This document shows, in pieces, positions 1 to 6,480 of a stretch of 15,304 nt of DNA. The DNA is from an uncultured Clostridium sp. (GTDB taxonomy: Bacteria > Bacillota > Clostridia > TANB77 > CAG-508), in the NCBI GenBank assembly GCA_900555075.1, contig USJO01000026.1:1-15304 (forward strand), written 5' to 3'. The notes beneath the pieces are model-generated. The model worked only from the letters and a program-made list of their open reading frames with translations, did not search any database and was not told the origin of the DNA. Position 1 is the first letter of the stretch; each line of letters starts with the position of its first letter. The position numbers were made by a program, and so were the translations under genes.

Positions 1-323
1 TAAGAGAAAAGGATGGCAATTATGTGCTAGATATTGACTTACCAGGATATAACAAAGAAGACATTAAAATTGATTTAACAGATGGATATTTAACAGTAAC
101 AGCAAAAAGAGAAGAACACAAAGAAGAAAATGAACATCATGGTAATTATATTCACAAAGAAAGATTCTTCGGAGAATGTTCAAGAAGTTATTATGCCGGA
201 GAAAACATAAAAGAAGAAGACATTAAAGCAAGCTTTAAGAATGGAACACTAGAAATTACATTCCCAAAAGAAGACGCAAAAAAAATAGATGAAGGCAAAA
301 AGTATATTGAAATAGGCGAATAA
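1..323 (+). CDS. Hsp20/alpha-crystallin small heat-shock protein, 5'-truncated by window edge
   Basis: An ATP-independent holdase chaperone of the small heat-shock protein family, acting in the cytoplasm on unfolding proteins. The reading frame is open to the left edge (first full codon at base 3). The in-frame GTG at 24 is an internal valine, because the upstream codons still read as family sequence leading into the conserved L-P-G turn (LDIDLPGYNKEDIKI). The alpha-crystallin domain follows, with alternating beta-strand residues, a His/Glu-rich loop, the RSYY strand and the C-terminal strand G-T-L-E-I-T-F-P typical of the family. About 106 codons are visible; family members are usually 140-150 residues, so only the N-terminal arm is missing. 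It ends in TAA at 321-323, followed at once by a terminator. Family identity is firm; which paralogue it is cannot be told. Confidence 0.9.
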   Translation, partial: REKDGNYVLDIDLPGYNKEDIKIDLTDGYLTVTAKREEHKEENEHHGNYIHKERFFGECSRSYYAGENIKEEDIKASFKNGTLEITFPKEDAKKIDEGKKYIEIGE

Positions 324-325
324 AA

Positions 326-356
326 AAAGTCCCCCAAGTATTGGGGCTTTTTTTAT
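326..356 (+). terminator. Rho-independent terminator after hsp20
   Basis: A stem CCCCAA / TTGGGG with a three-base loop is flanked by an A-run on the left and a run of seven T on the right. It lies within 10 bases of the hsp20 stop codon, the expected place for its terminator. Confidence 0.88.
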
Positions 357-422
357 TGTATAGGAAAAGTCTACTTTTACCTTGACCATATATAAGATTT
401 TTCTTATTAATAGTATAAAGCC

Positions 423-451
423 TTGACTTTTAAAAATATATAATATATACT
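423..451 (+). promoter_or_regulatory. Sigma-A promoter for ccdA-thioredoxin
   Basis: TTGACT at 423-428 and TATACT at 446-451 are separated by 17 bases. The predicted start is about 17 bases before the ribosome binding site GGTGAGG (461-467). A second, poorer -35-like TTGACC lies at 382-387 without a good -10. Confidence 0.65.
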
Positions 452-474
452 AAACTAAAAGGTGAGGCAAAAAA

Positions 475-1110
475 ATGGAGTATCTCTTTACATTTTTAGA
501 AGGTATAGCAAGTTTTATATCACCATGTATATTACCAATGCTTCCAGTATATATATCCTATTTTATAGGACAAGATGAGAAAAATAATAAAAAAACAGCT
601 ATAAATGCAATTGCTTTTGTACTAGGATTTACAGCTGTATTTATGCTCTTTTCTATATTGGCAAGTACAATAGGAATAGCATTTAAAGGATATATAAGAT
701 ATATGAAAATCCTATTTGGAGTTATAGTTATTATATTAGGAATAAATTATATGGACATAATAAAAATAAAATTTCTAAATAAAACAAAACAGAGAAAAAT
801 AGATACAACAAATTTGAATTTCATAAAAGCATTTGTTTTTGGTATAATGTTCTCAATAAGCTGGACACCTTGCATTGGAACATTCTTAAGCTCAGCATTA
901 TTATTAGTTGCAAAACAAGAACATTTAGCAAAGGGAATTTTACTAATGTTAATATACTCAATAGGACTTGGTATACCATTTATAATATCAGCAATTCTAA
1001 TGGAAAAATTTAAAAAAGTGTTTGGTTTTATAAAAAATAATTATAATATAATAAAAAAAATATCCGGTACCGTTTTAATTACAATGGGAATATATATGAT
1101 ATTTTTCTAG
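475..1110 (+). CDS. ccdA: CcdA-type thiol-disulfide interchange membrane protein
   Basis: A polytopic membrane protein of the CcdA/DsbD transmembrane family. It carries reducing equivalents from cytoplasmic thioredoxin across the membrane to an outward-facing thioredoxin-like partner. It has 211 residues and about six hydrophobic segments. The two diagnostic cysteines sit in symmetric motifs: C18 in S-P-C-I-L-P-M-L-P at the first helix and C133 in W-T-P-C-I-G near helix four. ATG at 475 follows GGTGAGG by seven bases, which fixes the start. The next gene, a membrane-anchored thioredoxin, begins 8 bases after its stop, so the two are co-transcribed and very likely partners. In Bacillus, CcdA serves both cytochrome c maturation (ResA) and spore cortex formation (StoA). 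No cytochrome genes are visible here, so the substrate is open. Confidence 0.9.
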   Translation: MEYLFTFLEGIASFISPCILPMLPVYISYFIGQDEKNNKKTAINAIAFVLGFTAVFMLFSILASTIGIAFKGYIRYMKILFGVIVIILGINYMDIIKIKFLNKTKQRKIDTTNLNFIKAFVFGIMFSISWTPCIGTFLSSALLLVAKQEHLAKGILLMLIYSIGLGIPFIISAILMEKFKKVFGFIKNNYNIIKKISGTVLITMGIYMIFF

Positions 1111-1118
1111 GAGGCAGT

Positions 1119-1571
1119 ATGAAGAAAAAAATAACGTTAATAATAGTATTAATAATTTTTATAAGCTTGCTTGTTTTAGCAAATATGGTTTTGAATAAAA
1201 AACAGAATAATTCAAAGCAAGAAAGTCAAAAAAAAGAAGAAAATGAAATGGGGGAAAATAAAATGCAGGTAATAACAGTAACGGAAAAAAACTTTGAAGA
1301 TGAAGTTTTAAAAAGTGAAAAAACAGTATTAATTGATTTTTATGCAGATTGGTGTGGACCATGTAAAATATTATCACCAATTGTAGATGAAGTGGCAGAA
1401 GAAAATGAGAAAATAAAAGTAGTAAAAATCAACATAGACCAAGAAGAAAATTTAGCAGTAGAATACCAAATATTATCGATACCAACACTAGTAGTTATTA
1501 AAAATGGAAAAGAAGTAAAAAGAAGTGTAGGGGTAGTTGATAAAGAAGAAATATTAGATTTGGTAAAATAA
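1119..1571 (+). CDS. Membrane-anchored extracytoplasmic thioredoxin-like protein
   Basis: A 150-residue thiol-disulfide reductase. Residues 5-25 form one uncleaved hydrophobic anchor with no lipobox cysteine, followed by a charged linker rich in K, E, N and Q (26-49). A thioredoxin domain runs from about 50 to the end. The active site is W78-C-G-P-C-K83, and the cis-proline is in S-I-P-T (P122). The arrangement places the domain outside the membrane, where CcdA from the preceding gene would keep it reduced. This resembles StoA/ResA-type proteins, although the WCGPC site is that of ordinary thioredoxin and suggests a strong general reductant. GGAGG lies eight bases upstream of ATG 1119. Its last Lys codon and stop fall inside a 61-bp repeat that is a copy of the sigH tail. 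Catalytic identity is firm; the physiological substrate is unknown. Confidence 0.9.
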   Translation: MKKKITLIIVLIIFISLLVLANMVLNKKQNNSKQESQKKEENEMGENKMQVITVTEKNFEDEVLKSEKTVLIDFYADWCGPCKILSPIVDEVAEENEKIKVVKINIDQEENLAVEYQILSIPTLVVIKNGKEVKRSVGVVDKEEILDLVK

Positions 1572-1624
1572 AAAAAGAGGTAGAAGATAAAGATAATGGA
1601 TAGGTATAAGACCTATCCATTATG
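1564..1624 (+). repeat. 61-bp exact copy of the sigH 3' end and its terminator hairpin
   Basis: This stretch is identical, base for base, to 8395-8455, where it encodes the last eleven residues of SigH, its stop codon and a 13-bp stem terminator (here arms 1593-1605 and 1611-1623, loop ATAAG). In this copy it only supplies the last codon and stop of the thioredoxin gene and then non-coding sequence. The match stops abruptly at 1625, one or two bases before the insertion sequence begins. The first 10-15 bases are A-rich and could match partly by chance; the rest could not. Confidence 0.93.
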
Positions 1625-1625
1625 C

Positions 1626-1672
1626 CAGACTGTTGACAAAGTATATAAAAATATTTTGTTCAACAGTCTTTT
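1626..1672 (+). repeat. Left terminal inverted repeat of the IS, also a terminator-like hairpin
   Basis: It matches the reverse complement of 3240-3286, with 18 identical outer bases, a short indel in an A-run and one C/T change. Internally, AGACTGTTGA (1627-1636) pairs with TCAACAGTCT (1660-1669), extended by CAAA/TTTG with one bulge. A run of nine T follows. Read from the thioredoxin gene this is a plausible rho-independent terminator. Confidence 0.85.
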
Positions 1673-1749
1673 TTTTTAATTTATTTTTTTGATTTTTAAT
1701 TTTTTTATTTTTTTGAAAAATTTTGATAAAATAAATTAAAATATGGGAC

Positions 1750-3099
1750 TTATGCCCATACCTTTTCTTTTTTTATTGCTATATTTTTCATATTTTGTGC
1801 AGCACAAATCAGCCATGTATAATTTTGATTTTTCTCAATTCCTCTATACATAGCATATCTATATCCATGATTATTTTTACTATCTGCAAAGCTTCTTTCG
1901 ACATGTTCTTTTCTTTGTTTATATAAAGCTTTTCCTCTGTCAGATAATCTTCGCTCTCGCATTTCTTCATTTAATTCTTCACAAATGTGTCTAGTTATCG
2001 TTCTGTATTCTTTCTTATTGCAACAACCGCTTGTTTGTGGACAGCTACTACAATTCTCTTTAGAACTGTAAAATTTATATCCGTTTCTATCTATTCTACC
2101 TGTATATTCTAAGATTACTCCTGTTTCTGGACATACATAACAATCACTTTCTTTTAAATATTTAAATCTATTTTTCTTTATTGTTGTTTCTGCTTTTGCA
2201 TATCTTCTATATGCTATTACTCCAAAAATATTATTATCATGCAAATATTTTTTTATATCTATAGTATCATAACCTGAATCAATTCCTACTTCTTTAATTT
2301 TAAATCCAAATTTATTTTTTATATATTCTAACCTACTAATGTATGGTACTGAATCATGAACATTTCCTTTCGTTATATGACAATCCACAATTATATTACA
2401 TTTGGAATCAACAGTTCTATGATCTAAATACATAAATCCTTTTTCTTTGTTATCTCTGTGATAATATCCACTCTCTGCATCAGTATTGCTTACTTTAATC
2501 TCTTTTTCTTCAATTTCATCTTCATAATCAAATTCTTTCTTATTTTGATTTTTACGTTCGTTATTTATTTCTTCTTCTAACCAAATTCTTCTTTTCTTAA
2601 CTTCATTAACAACTTTAGTATGAAATTTATTTTTGTTTGCATTAGCTTTCTTATGAGTAGAGTCAGTAAAGAAAGTTTCGCCTTTTACTAGATTATATTT
2701 AATAGCTTGTTCAACAATATTTACAAATATCTTTTCAAATATATCTGTACTTTTAAATCTTCTAATGTAATTTTGACTAAAGGTTGAATAATGAGGAGTA
2801 TTCTTTCCCAGTGGAATGCCTAAAAACCATCTGTATTCTAAATCTACTTTTGCTTTTTCACAAGTTCTTCTCATAGATTTTAAACCATCAATAGTTTGAA
2901 TGAAAACTAATTTAAACAGAACTACTGGGTCTACAGAATTTCTACCATTGTTAGAGCAATACAAATCTTTTACTTCATCATAGATAAAAGTGAAATCAAT
3001 GTATTTATCTATTTTTCTGAATAGACTATCTTCAGGAACTAAATCCTCTAAAGTATACAATATGATTTCACTTTGAATATTTTCTATTTTATTTAACAT
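1750..3099 (-). CDS. IS1182-family DDE transposase
   Basis: A 449-residue RNase H-fold transposase that would act on the terminal repeats at 1626-1672 and 3240-3286. The N-terminal part has the DUF772-like helical region with V-D-P-V-V-L-F-K and Y-R-W-F-L-G-I-P-L. Candidate catalytic acidic residues are in F-F-T-D-S-T-H-K-K-A, in the G-I-D-S-G-Y-D strand, and the glutamate of H-V-E-R-S-F-A-D-S-K-N. A cysteine cluster before the last motif (C-S-S-C-P-Q-T-S-G-C-C) is typical of the family. The preferred start is ATG at 3099, because AAGGAG (complement of 3108-3113) lies eight bases upstream; GTG codons further up would overlap that site. Length is normal and no frameshift or stop is seen, so the protein is probably functional. 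Confidence 0.93.
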   Translation of the reverse strand: MLNKIENIQSEIILYTLEDLVPEDSLFRKIDKYIDFTFIYDEVKDLYCSNNGRNSVDPVVLFKLVFIQTIDGLKSMRRTCEKAKVDLEYRWFLGIPLGKNTPHYSTFSQNYIRRFKSTDIFEKIFVNIVEQAIKYNLVKGETFFTDSTHKKANANKNKFHTKVVNEVKKRRIWLEEEINNERKNQNKKEFDYEDEIEEKEIKVSNTDAESGYYHRDNKEKGFMYLDHRTVDSKCNIIVDCHITKGNVHDSVPYISRLEYIKNKFGFKIKEVGIDSGYDTIDIKKYLHDNNIFGVIAYRRYAKAETTIKKNRFKYLKESDCYVCPETGVILEYTGRIDRNGYKFYSSKENCSSCPQTSGCCNKKEYRTITRHICEELNEEMRERRLSDRGKALYKQRKEHVERSFADSKNNHGYRYAMYRGIEKNQNYTWLICAAQNMKNIAIKKEKVWA

Positions 3100-3127
3100 T
3101 CTCACCACTCCTTAACTAACCACCACT

Positions 3128-3136
3128 ATTATATCA
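3128..3136 (-). promoter_or_regulatory. Extended -10 of the transposase promoter
   Basis: On the minus strand the sequence reads TGATATAAT, an extended -10 (TGn plus TATAAT), about 30 bases before the transposase start. No good -35 is present at the usual distance, which fits a weak promoter relying on the extended -10. Confidence 0.5.
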
Positions 3137-3143
3137 TTAAGCA

Positions 3144-3186
3144 AGAAAAAATGCAGTCTTTTCTAAGAAAAAACCACATTTTTTTG
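3144..3186. terminator. Imperfect hairpin in the transposase leader
   Basis: On the minus strand an A-run plus ATG pairs with CATTTTTT, and TTTTC pairs with GAAAA around TTA, followed by T-rich sequence. It lies just upstream of the transposase -10 and could stop incoming transcription from the right. The stem has several mismatches. Confidence 0.35.
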
Positions 3187-3239
3187 TCCATTTATTGGTT
3201 AATTAAGGACATTATTATTTTACAACATTTCACACAAAA

Positions 3240-3286
3240 AAGAAAGACTATTGAACAAAATATTTTTTTACTTTGTCAACAGTCTG
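3240..3286 (-). repeat. Right terminal inverted repeat of the IS
   Basis: This is the reverse complement partner of the left end. AGACTATTGA (3245-3254) and TCAACAGTCT (3276-3285) pair with one mismatch, so this end also folds into a hairpin. A T-rich stretch follows on the minus strand. Confidence 0.83.
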
Positions 3287-3316
3287 AAAAAAATGCAGCC
3301 TAGACTGCATTTTTTT
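3287..3316. terminator. Bidirectional rho-independent terminator between IS and splB
   Basis: A perfect 12-bp stem: seven A plus TGCAG, six-base loop CCTAGA, CTGCA plus seven T. It begins immediately at the outer edge of the IS. It works in either direction and isolates splB from the element. It may be the original terminator of the thioredoxin operon, now separated from it by the insertion. Confidence 0.85.
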
Positions 3317-3336
3317 GCTTATGAATTACATAATTA
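3307..3336 (+). promoter_or_regulatory. Possible sigma-G-like promoter of splB
   Basis: GCATT at 3307-3311 and CATAATTA at 3329-3336, 17 bases apart, resemble the forespore sigma-G pattern (GMATR and CATnnTA-like). No good sigma-A promoter is visible before splB. In Bacillus, spl is forespore-expressed. The match is imperfect and the -35-like part overlaps the terminator arm, so this is only a suggestion. Confidence 0.25.
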
Positions 3337-3376
3337 AATTAAAAATCAACCAAAATATTCTTGAGGTGAAAGCAAA

Positions 3377-4375
3377 ATGTTTATGCCAAAAGAAATTTTG
3401 TATGAAGAAAATATAACAAACTACAAACTTGGTCAAGAACTATTAGAAAAATATAAAGATGTTCCAAAAATGATAATTGAGAACCACAACAACATACCAG
3501 AAATGAGATGTAGAGGAAATTGCGATTTTACAGATATGAAGAAAGACTTAATAATTGGAATTAGAAAAACGCATCAATTCGTTCCAAACCACAAAACTTC
3601 AGACTTCCTTGTGCCATATACTTCATCTGGTTGTACAGCAATGTGTATGTACTGCTATTTAGTATGCAATTACAACAAATGCTCATATTTGAGGCTTTTT
3701 GTAAATAGAGAAGAAATGCTAAACAAGATAATCAAAACATCAAATCAAAGTGAAAAAGAGCTAACTTTTGAGATAGGAAGCAATAGTGATTTAATTTTAG
3801 AAAATACAATAACAAACAATTTAGAATGGACAATCCCCAATTTTGCTAATAACAATAGAGGATATTTAACATTTCCAACCAAGTTTGATATGGTAGACCC
3901 TATTTTAAATTTAGATCATAAAGGCAGAGTAATTGTAAGAATGAGTGTTAATCCAGAGAATATAATCCGTAGGGTAGAATTTGGAACATCAAATTTAGAA
4001 AACAGAGTAAAAGCGATAAACAAGCTACAAGAAGCTGGTTACAAAGTAGGAATTCTTATTGCACCAATCATTTTTGTGGATAACTGGAAAGAAGAATATG
4101 AAAATTTATTAATCTTTTTACAAAAAAACTTAAGTACAGCAGTCAAGAACAATGCCTTTTTTGAATTAATTTTTATGACCTACAGCTATGTTCATAAAAT
4201 GATAAACAAAGAGGCTTTTCCAAACGCAATAAATCTTTTTGATGAGGCAAAAATGACAGGAAGAGGCAAAGGAAAATATATGTATAAACCACAAATAAGA
4301 GAAGAAGGCACAAGATTTTTCTTGGAGAAAATGAAACAGTATTTTCCAAATAACGAGATCAAATATATAGTTTAA
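3377..4375 (+). CDS. splB: Spore photoproduct lyase (radical SAM)
   Basis: A repair enzyme that reverses the UV lesion spore photoproduct (5-thyminyl-5,6-dihydrothymine) directly to two thymines during germination, using S-adenosylmethionine and a [4Fe-4S] cluster. It has 332 residues. The cluster motif is C86-T-A-M-C90-M-Y-C93, followed by Y-L-V-C-N-Y-N-K-C-S-Y-L, a continuation characteristic of clostridial SplB. The N-terminal C-R-G-N-C and the later E-I-G-S-N-S-D region also fit. GAGGTGA lies about seven bases upstream of ATG 3377. It converges on the S66 peptidase gene and shares a hairpin with it. Its presence implies that the host makes endospores. At the place where the Bacillus enzyme carries its hydrogen-donor cysteine, this protein seems to read G-S-N-S-D; that alignment is my inference. 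Confidence 0.92.
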   Translation: MFMPKEILYEENITNYKLGQELLEKYKDVPKMIIENHNNIPEMRCRGNCDFTDMKKDLIIGIRKTHQFVPNHKTSDFLVPYTSSGCTAMCMYCYLVCNYNKCSYLRLFVNREEMLNKIIKTSNQSEKELTFEIGSNSDLILENTITNNLEWTIPNFANNNRGYLTFPTKFDMVDPILNLDHKGRVIVRMSVNPENIIRRVEFGTSNLENRVKAINKLQEAGYKVGILIAPIIFVDNWKEEYENLLIFLQKNLSTAVKNNAFFELIFMTYSYVHKMINKEAFPNAINLFDEAKMTGRGKGKYMYKPQIREEGTRFFLEKMKQYFPNNEIKYIV

Positions 4376-4398
4376 GTGGAGTTTATAAAACTCCACTT
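4374..4398. terminator. Hairpin shared by the convergent splB and S66 peptidase genes
   Basis: AAGTGGAGTTT (4374-4384) pairs perfectly with AAACTCCACTT (4388-4398) around a three-base loop. It overlaps the splB stop codon on one strand and the last codons and stop of the peptidase gene on the other. T-tracts are short on both sides, so termination strength is uncertain. Confidence 0.75.
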
Positions 4399-5417
4399 TC
4401 AAGTAATGTGATTTTTTTATTATCACAATCCAATTCACATTCAACCCCATAAGGAATAATTCCAATAGGCTCATTATGGCCAAAATTTACATTATAAATA
4501 ATAGGCAAATCAGGCCTTTTAGCTTCTATACCAACCACAGTTTTTAAAACATCCTTATATTCCTCATAATAAATTTCACCTCTAGGTTTGCCAACAATAA
4601 TACCATTAATAGCATTTAGAATTCCTTGAGCTTGCAAAGTTCTTAAAATATACTTAACATTTTGAGGACTAGGAGTTTCTTCGCTAGTTTCAATAAACAT
4701 AATCCTATTTCTCCATTCATCTAAAGATGGCCAAATCTCGGTACCATTAATCATATCCAAAAGTTCAATACATCCACCCAAAAGTTTACCAGAAACTTTG
4801 CCAGTGCCTTGCAACACTTCATAGCCTTTTGAATCAGGAATTCTTTTCTTCTCTTTATTTATATTTTCTTCACACCATTCAAAATGTTCATTTGTAAAAT
4901 AATCACACTTCTTAATCTCAAAATGAGGGTTAGCATCAAAAAATATATTATTTATAGCATCAACAGTATAATCAAACATAGAGACATATTGAGCAAAGTC
5001 AGATAAAATGCAAGGACCATAAAATGAAGTGACACCAGCTTTATACATCATAAAATGATTTGCAGTAGTATCTGAAAATCCAGAAAAAATTTTAGGATTA
5101 TTCTTGATAACATCATAATCAATATATGGAAGCAAACGAATAGTATCATCTCCACCAATAGCAGAAAAAATAGCCTTAATACTGGGGTCTTTAAAAGCAT
5201 CCATCCAATCTTTAGCCCTAAGTTCAGGGTGCTCGTATGTAAATTTAGAACCCTTCAAAGCATGCTCAGTTGGCACAAGCTCCAAGCCAAACATATTTTT
5301 AAGCCTATCTTTCGCAAGATAATATTTATGAATAATCTCCTTTTCTCCAAGTCCACCCCAAGAAAGGCTCACAACAGCGACTTTATCGCCTCTTTTTAAT
5401 CTTTCAGGTTTAATCAA
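4383..5417 (-). CDS. S66-family peptidase (LD-carboxypeptidase / MccF-like)
   Basis: A cytoplasmic serine peptidase of family S66 with 344 residues. The nucleophile is in G-F-S115-D, the glutamate in F-I-E243-T and the histidine in F-G-H314-N-E-P, giving the Ser-Glu-His triad of the family. The N-terminal L-K-R-G-D-K-V-A-V-V-S and the I-G-G-D-D turn are also typical. Family members either cut the L,D bond of recycled murein tetrapeptides (LdcA) or cleave microcin C-type aminoacyl nucleotides (MccF). The G-G-D-D-T and E-E-T-P-S-P-Q regions look more like the MccF branch, but I cannot settle this by eye. The start is TTG at 5417, eight bases after AGGAGG; no ATG is better placed. It has its own promoter at 5447-5475, divergent from ylmH. 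Confidence 0.85.
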   Translation of the reverse strand: MIKPERLKRGDKVAVVSLSWGGLGEKEIIHKYYLAKDRLKNMFGLELVPTEHALKGSKFTYEHPELRAKDWMDAFKDPSIKAIFSAIGGDDTIRLLPYIDYDVIKNNPKIFSGFSDTTANHFMMYKAGVTSFYGPCILSDFAQYVSMFDYTVDAINNIFFDANPHFEIKKCDYFTNEHFEWCEENINKEKKRIPDSKGYEVLQGTGKVSGKLLGGCIELLDMINGTEIWPSLDEWRNRIMFIETSEETPSPQNVKYILRTLQAQGILNAINGIIVGKPRGEIYYEEYKDVLKTVVGIEAKRPDLPIIYNVNFGHNEPIGIIPYGVECELDCDNKKITLLESGVL

Positions 5418-5446
5418 AAAAATCCCTCCTCATATAATTTGCAACT

Positions 5447-5475
5447 ATTTTATCATAAAATTTAAAGTAAGTAAA
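5447..5475 (-). promoter_or_regulatory. Promoter of the S66 peptidase gene
   Basis: On the minus strand TTTACT (5475-5470) and TAAAAT (5452-5447) are separated by 17 bases. It lies back to back with the ylmH promoter, the two -35 boxes being only three bases apart, so the two RNA polymerase sites would overlap and may compete. Confidence 0.6.
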
Positions 5476-5478
5476 ATG

Positions 5479-5507
5479 TTGATAAAGTGCTAATAAATAT
5501 GTATAAT
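5479..5507 (+). promoter_or_regulatory. Sigma-A promoter of ylmH
   Basis: TTGATA (5479-5484), 17-base spacer, TATAAT (5502-5507). The ribosome binding site AGAAGGAG and ATG 5530 follow within 25 bases, giving a very short leader. Confidence 0.8.
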
Positions 5508-5529
5508 AGGAGATAGAGAAGGAGCAATA

Positions 5530-6309
5530 ATGGAAACAAATCGAGAAGAAAAACTAATAATAGCAAAGCTAAACGATAAATTACAGTTTTGTAAAACAAG
5601 AAATAAAATTACATATACAGACTTTTTAAACCTAAATGAAAAAAACATCATCCAAAAAGAATTAGAAAGGCAAAAATTTAAGAACTATATATTTACAGGA
5701 GGATACGAAGAGGCAGAAAGCAAAATACTCTTAATGTATCCAGAAAAACTAACAAAAGAAATAGCTACATCTAATATTAAGGAGATAATAAAAGCAATTG
5801 AAATAATCCTACCAAACGAGCAAAAAGGCAAATATCAACATAGAGATTATTTAGGAACAGTAATGCAATTTGGAATAATAAGAGAAAGAATGGGAGACAT
5901 TTTAGTATATGAAGATAAAGCATATATAATAATCCTAGCCGAAAACGCAGAATACATAAAAAACAGTTTAATTACAACTACCAAGTTTAAAAAATCTAAA
6001 ATATCAATAATAGACATAGACAACATAGAAGTAAAAGAACCAGACTTTGATATATTTAAAATAACATCAAACTCAATGAGGATAGACAACATAGTATCAG
6101 AAATAACAAAACTATCAAGAAATGAAACAGCAAAACTCATCGAAAGTGAAAAAGTTTCAATAAATTGTAAGATTGAAACAAAGCAATCAAAAATAGTAAA
6201 TATAGGGGATGTATTGATAATACGAGGAAAGGGAAAATTCATAGTAGGAGCTAATTTAGGAGAAAATAAAAAAGGAAAAAGAATAGTTGAGATAAAGAAA
6301 TATAAATAA
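5530..6309 (+). CDS. ylmH: YlmH-type S4-domain RNA-binding protein
   Basis: A 259-residue protein matching YlmH in length and layout. It has a helical N-terminal region, the middle block with H-R-D-Y-L-G-T-V-M-Q-F-G-I-I-R-E-R-M-G-D-I, and a C-terminal S4 RNA-binding domain from about residue 182 (M-R-I-D-N-I-V through the G-D-V-L-I-I-R-G-K-G-K-F strand). In Bacillus and relatives ylmH sits in the division cluster near ftsZ and divIVA, and the protein has been linked to ribosome-associated quality control. Here it stands alone behind its own promoter, between a peptidase gene and a toxin-antitoxin module. AAGGAG lies six to seven bases before ATG 5530. Its stop is followed directly by hairpin repeat copy A. 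Family call is strong; the exact function in this organism is inferred. Confidence 0.87.
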   Translation: METNREEKLIIAKLNDKLQFCKTRNKITYTDFLNLNEKNIIQKELERQKFKNYIFTGGYEEAESKILLMYPEKLTKEIATSNIKEIIKAIEIILPNEQKGKYQHRDYLGTVMQFGIIRERMGDILVYEDKAYIIILAENAEYIKNSLITTTKFKKSKISIIDIDNIEVKEPDFDIFKITSNSMRIDNIVSEITKLSRNETAKLIESEKVSINCKIETKQSKIVNIGDVLIIRGKGKFIVGANLGENKKGKRIVEIKKYK

Positions 6310-6360
6310 AATAAAGCCTTTTACAATAATAGAGCATATTATTGTAAGAGGTGTTTTTTA
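6308..6360 (+). repeat. 53-bp hairpin repeat, copy A (terminator of ylmH)
   Basis: Identical to 7115-7167 except one loop base (6332 G versus 7139 A). It folds into a stem of about 15 pairs (CCTTTTACAATAATA against TATTATTGTAAGAGG, one G-U pair) with a short loop, followed by GTG and six T. This makes it a good rho-independent terminator for ylmH. Confidence 0.92.
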
Positions 6361-6377
6361 AAAAAACGAAAAATTTA

Positions 6378-6406
6378 TTTACAAACAATCAAAATGAGTG
6401 TATAAT
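6378..6406 (+). promoter_or_regulatory. Consensus promoter upstream of the toxin-antitoxin region
   Basis: TTTACA (6378-6383), 17-base spacer, TATAAT (6401-6406). The closest downstream item is not an obvious gene but a hairpin and a mini-ORF, then the toxin-antitoxin promoter. It may drive a small RNA or be left from a lost gene. Confidence 0.65.
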
Positions 6407-6425
6407 ACCAGTATTCAATCTATAA

Positions 6426-6450
6426 AATTCTAGGAAATCTTCCTAGAATT
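6426..6450 (+). other. Perfect hairpin in the leader downstream of the 6378 promoter
   Basis: AATTCTAGGAA pairs with TTCCTAGAATT around a three-base loop. It begins about 13 bases after the likely transcription start. No T-run follows, so it is more likely a protecting 5' hairpin or a protein-binding palindrome than a terminator. Confidence 0.6.
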
Positions 6451-6480
6451 AAAATCCAAAAAACAATTCAATAATAGGAG

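Larger units (their letters stand above)
1626..3286 (-). mobile_element. IS1182-like insertion sequence
   Basis: About 1.66 kb bounded by terminal inverted repeats of roughly 45 bp that begin with CAGACTGTTGACAAAGTA at both outer ends. It encloses one full-length DDE transposase on the minus strand. Each end can itself fold into a hairpin, and both ends together with an internal hairpin in the transposase leader are followed by T-runs when read inward. This would shield the transposase from outside transcription. No convincing target duplication is visible: the left flank ends TTATGC and the right flank begins with seven A. The element looks intact. Confidence 0.87.

Noticed and set aside
24..26. 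GTG at 24 as start of hsp20
   Set aside because: The frame continues open to the left edge with family-like residues, and no ribosome binding site stands before it; the gene is truncated by the window.
1616..3296. Target-site duplication of the IS
   Set aside because: TTATGC on the left and A-run plus TGC on the right share only the letters ATGC, and these are not both adjacent to the element. Not convincing.
3273..3301. Outward hybrid promoter from the IS right end into splB
   Set aside because: A TTGTCA -35-like word exists, but no -10 lies at the proper distance and a strong terminator follows at once.
5847..6242. Minus-strand open frame of 131 codons inside ylmH
   Set aside because: Antisense of a clear gene, with low-complexity Ser/Ile/Phe composition caused by A/T-rich codons on the other strand, and no start signals.
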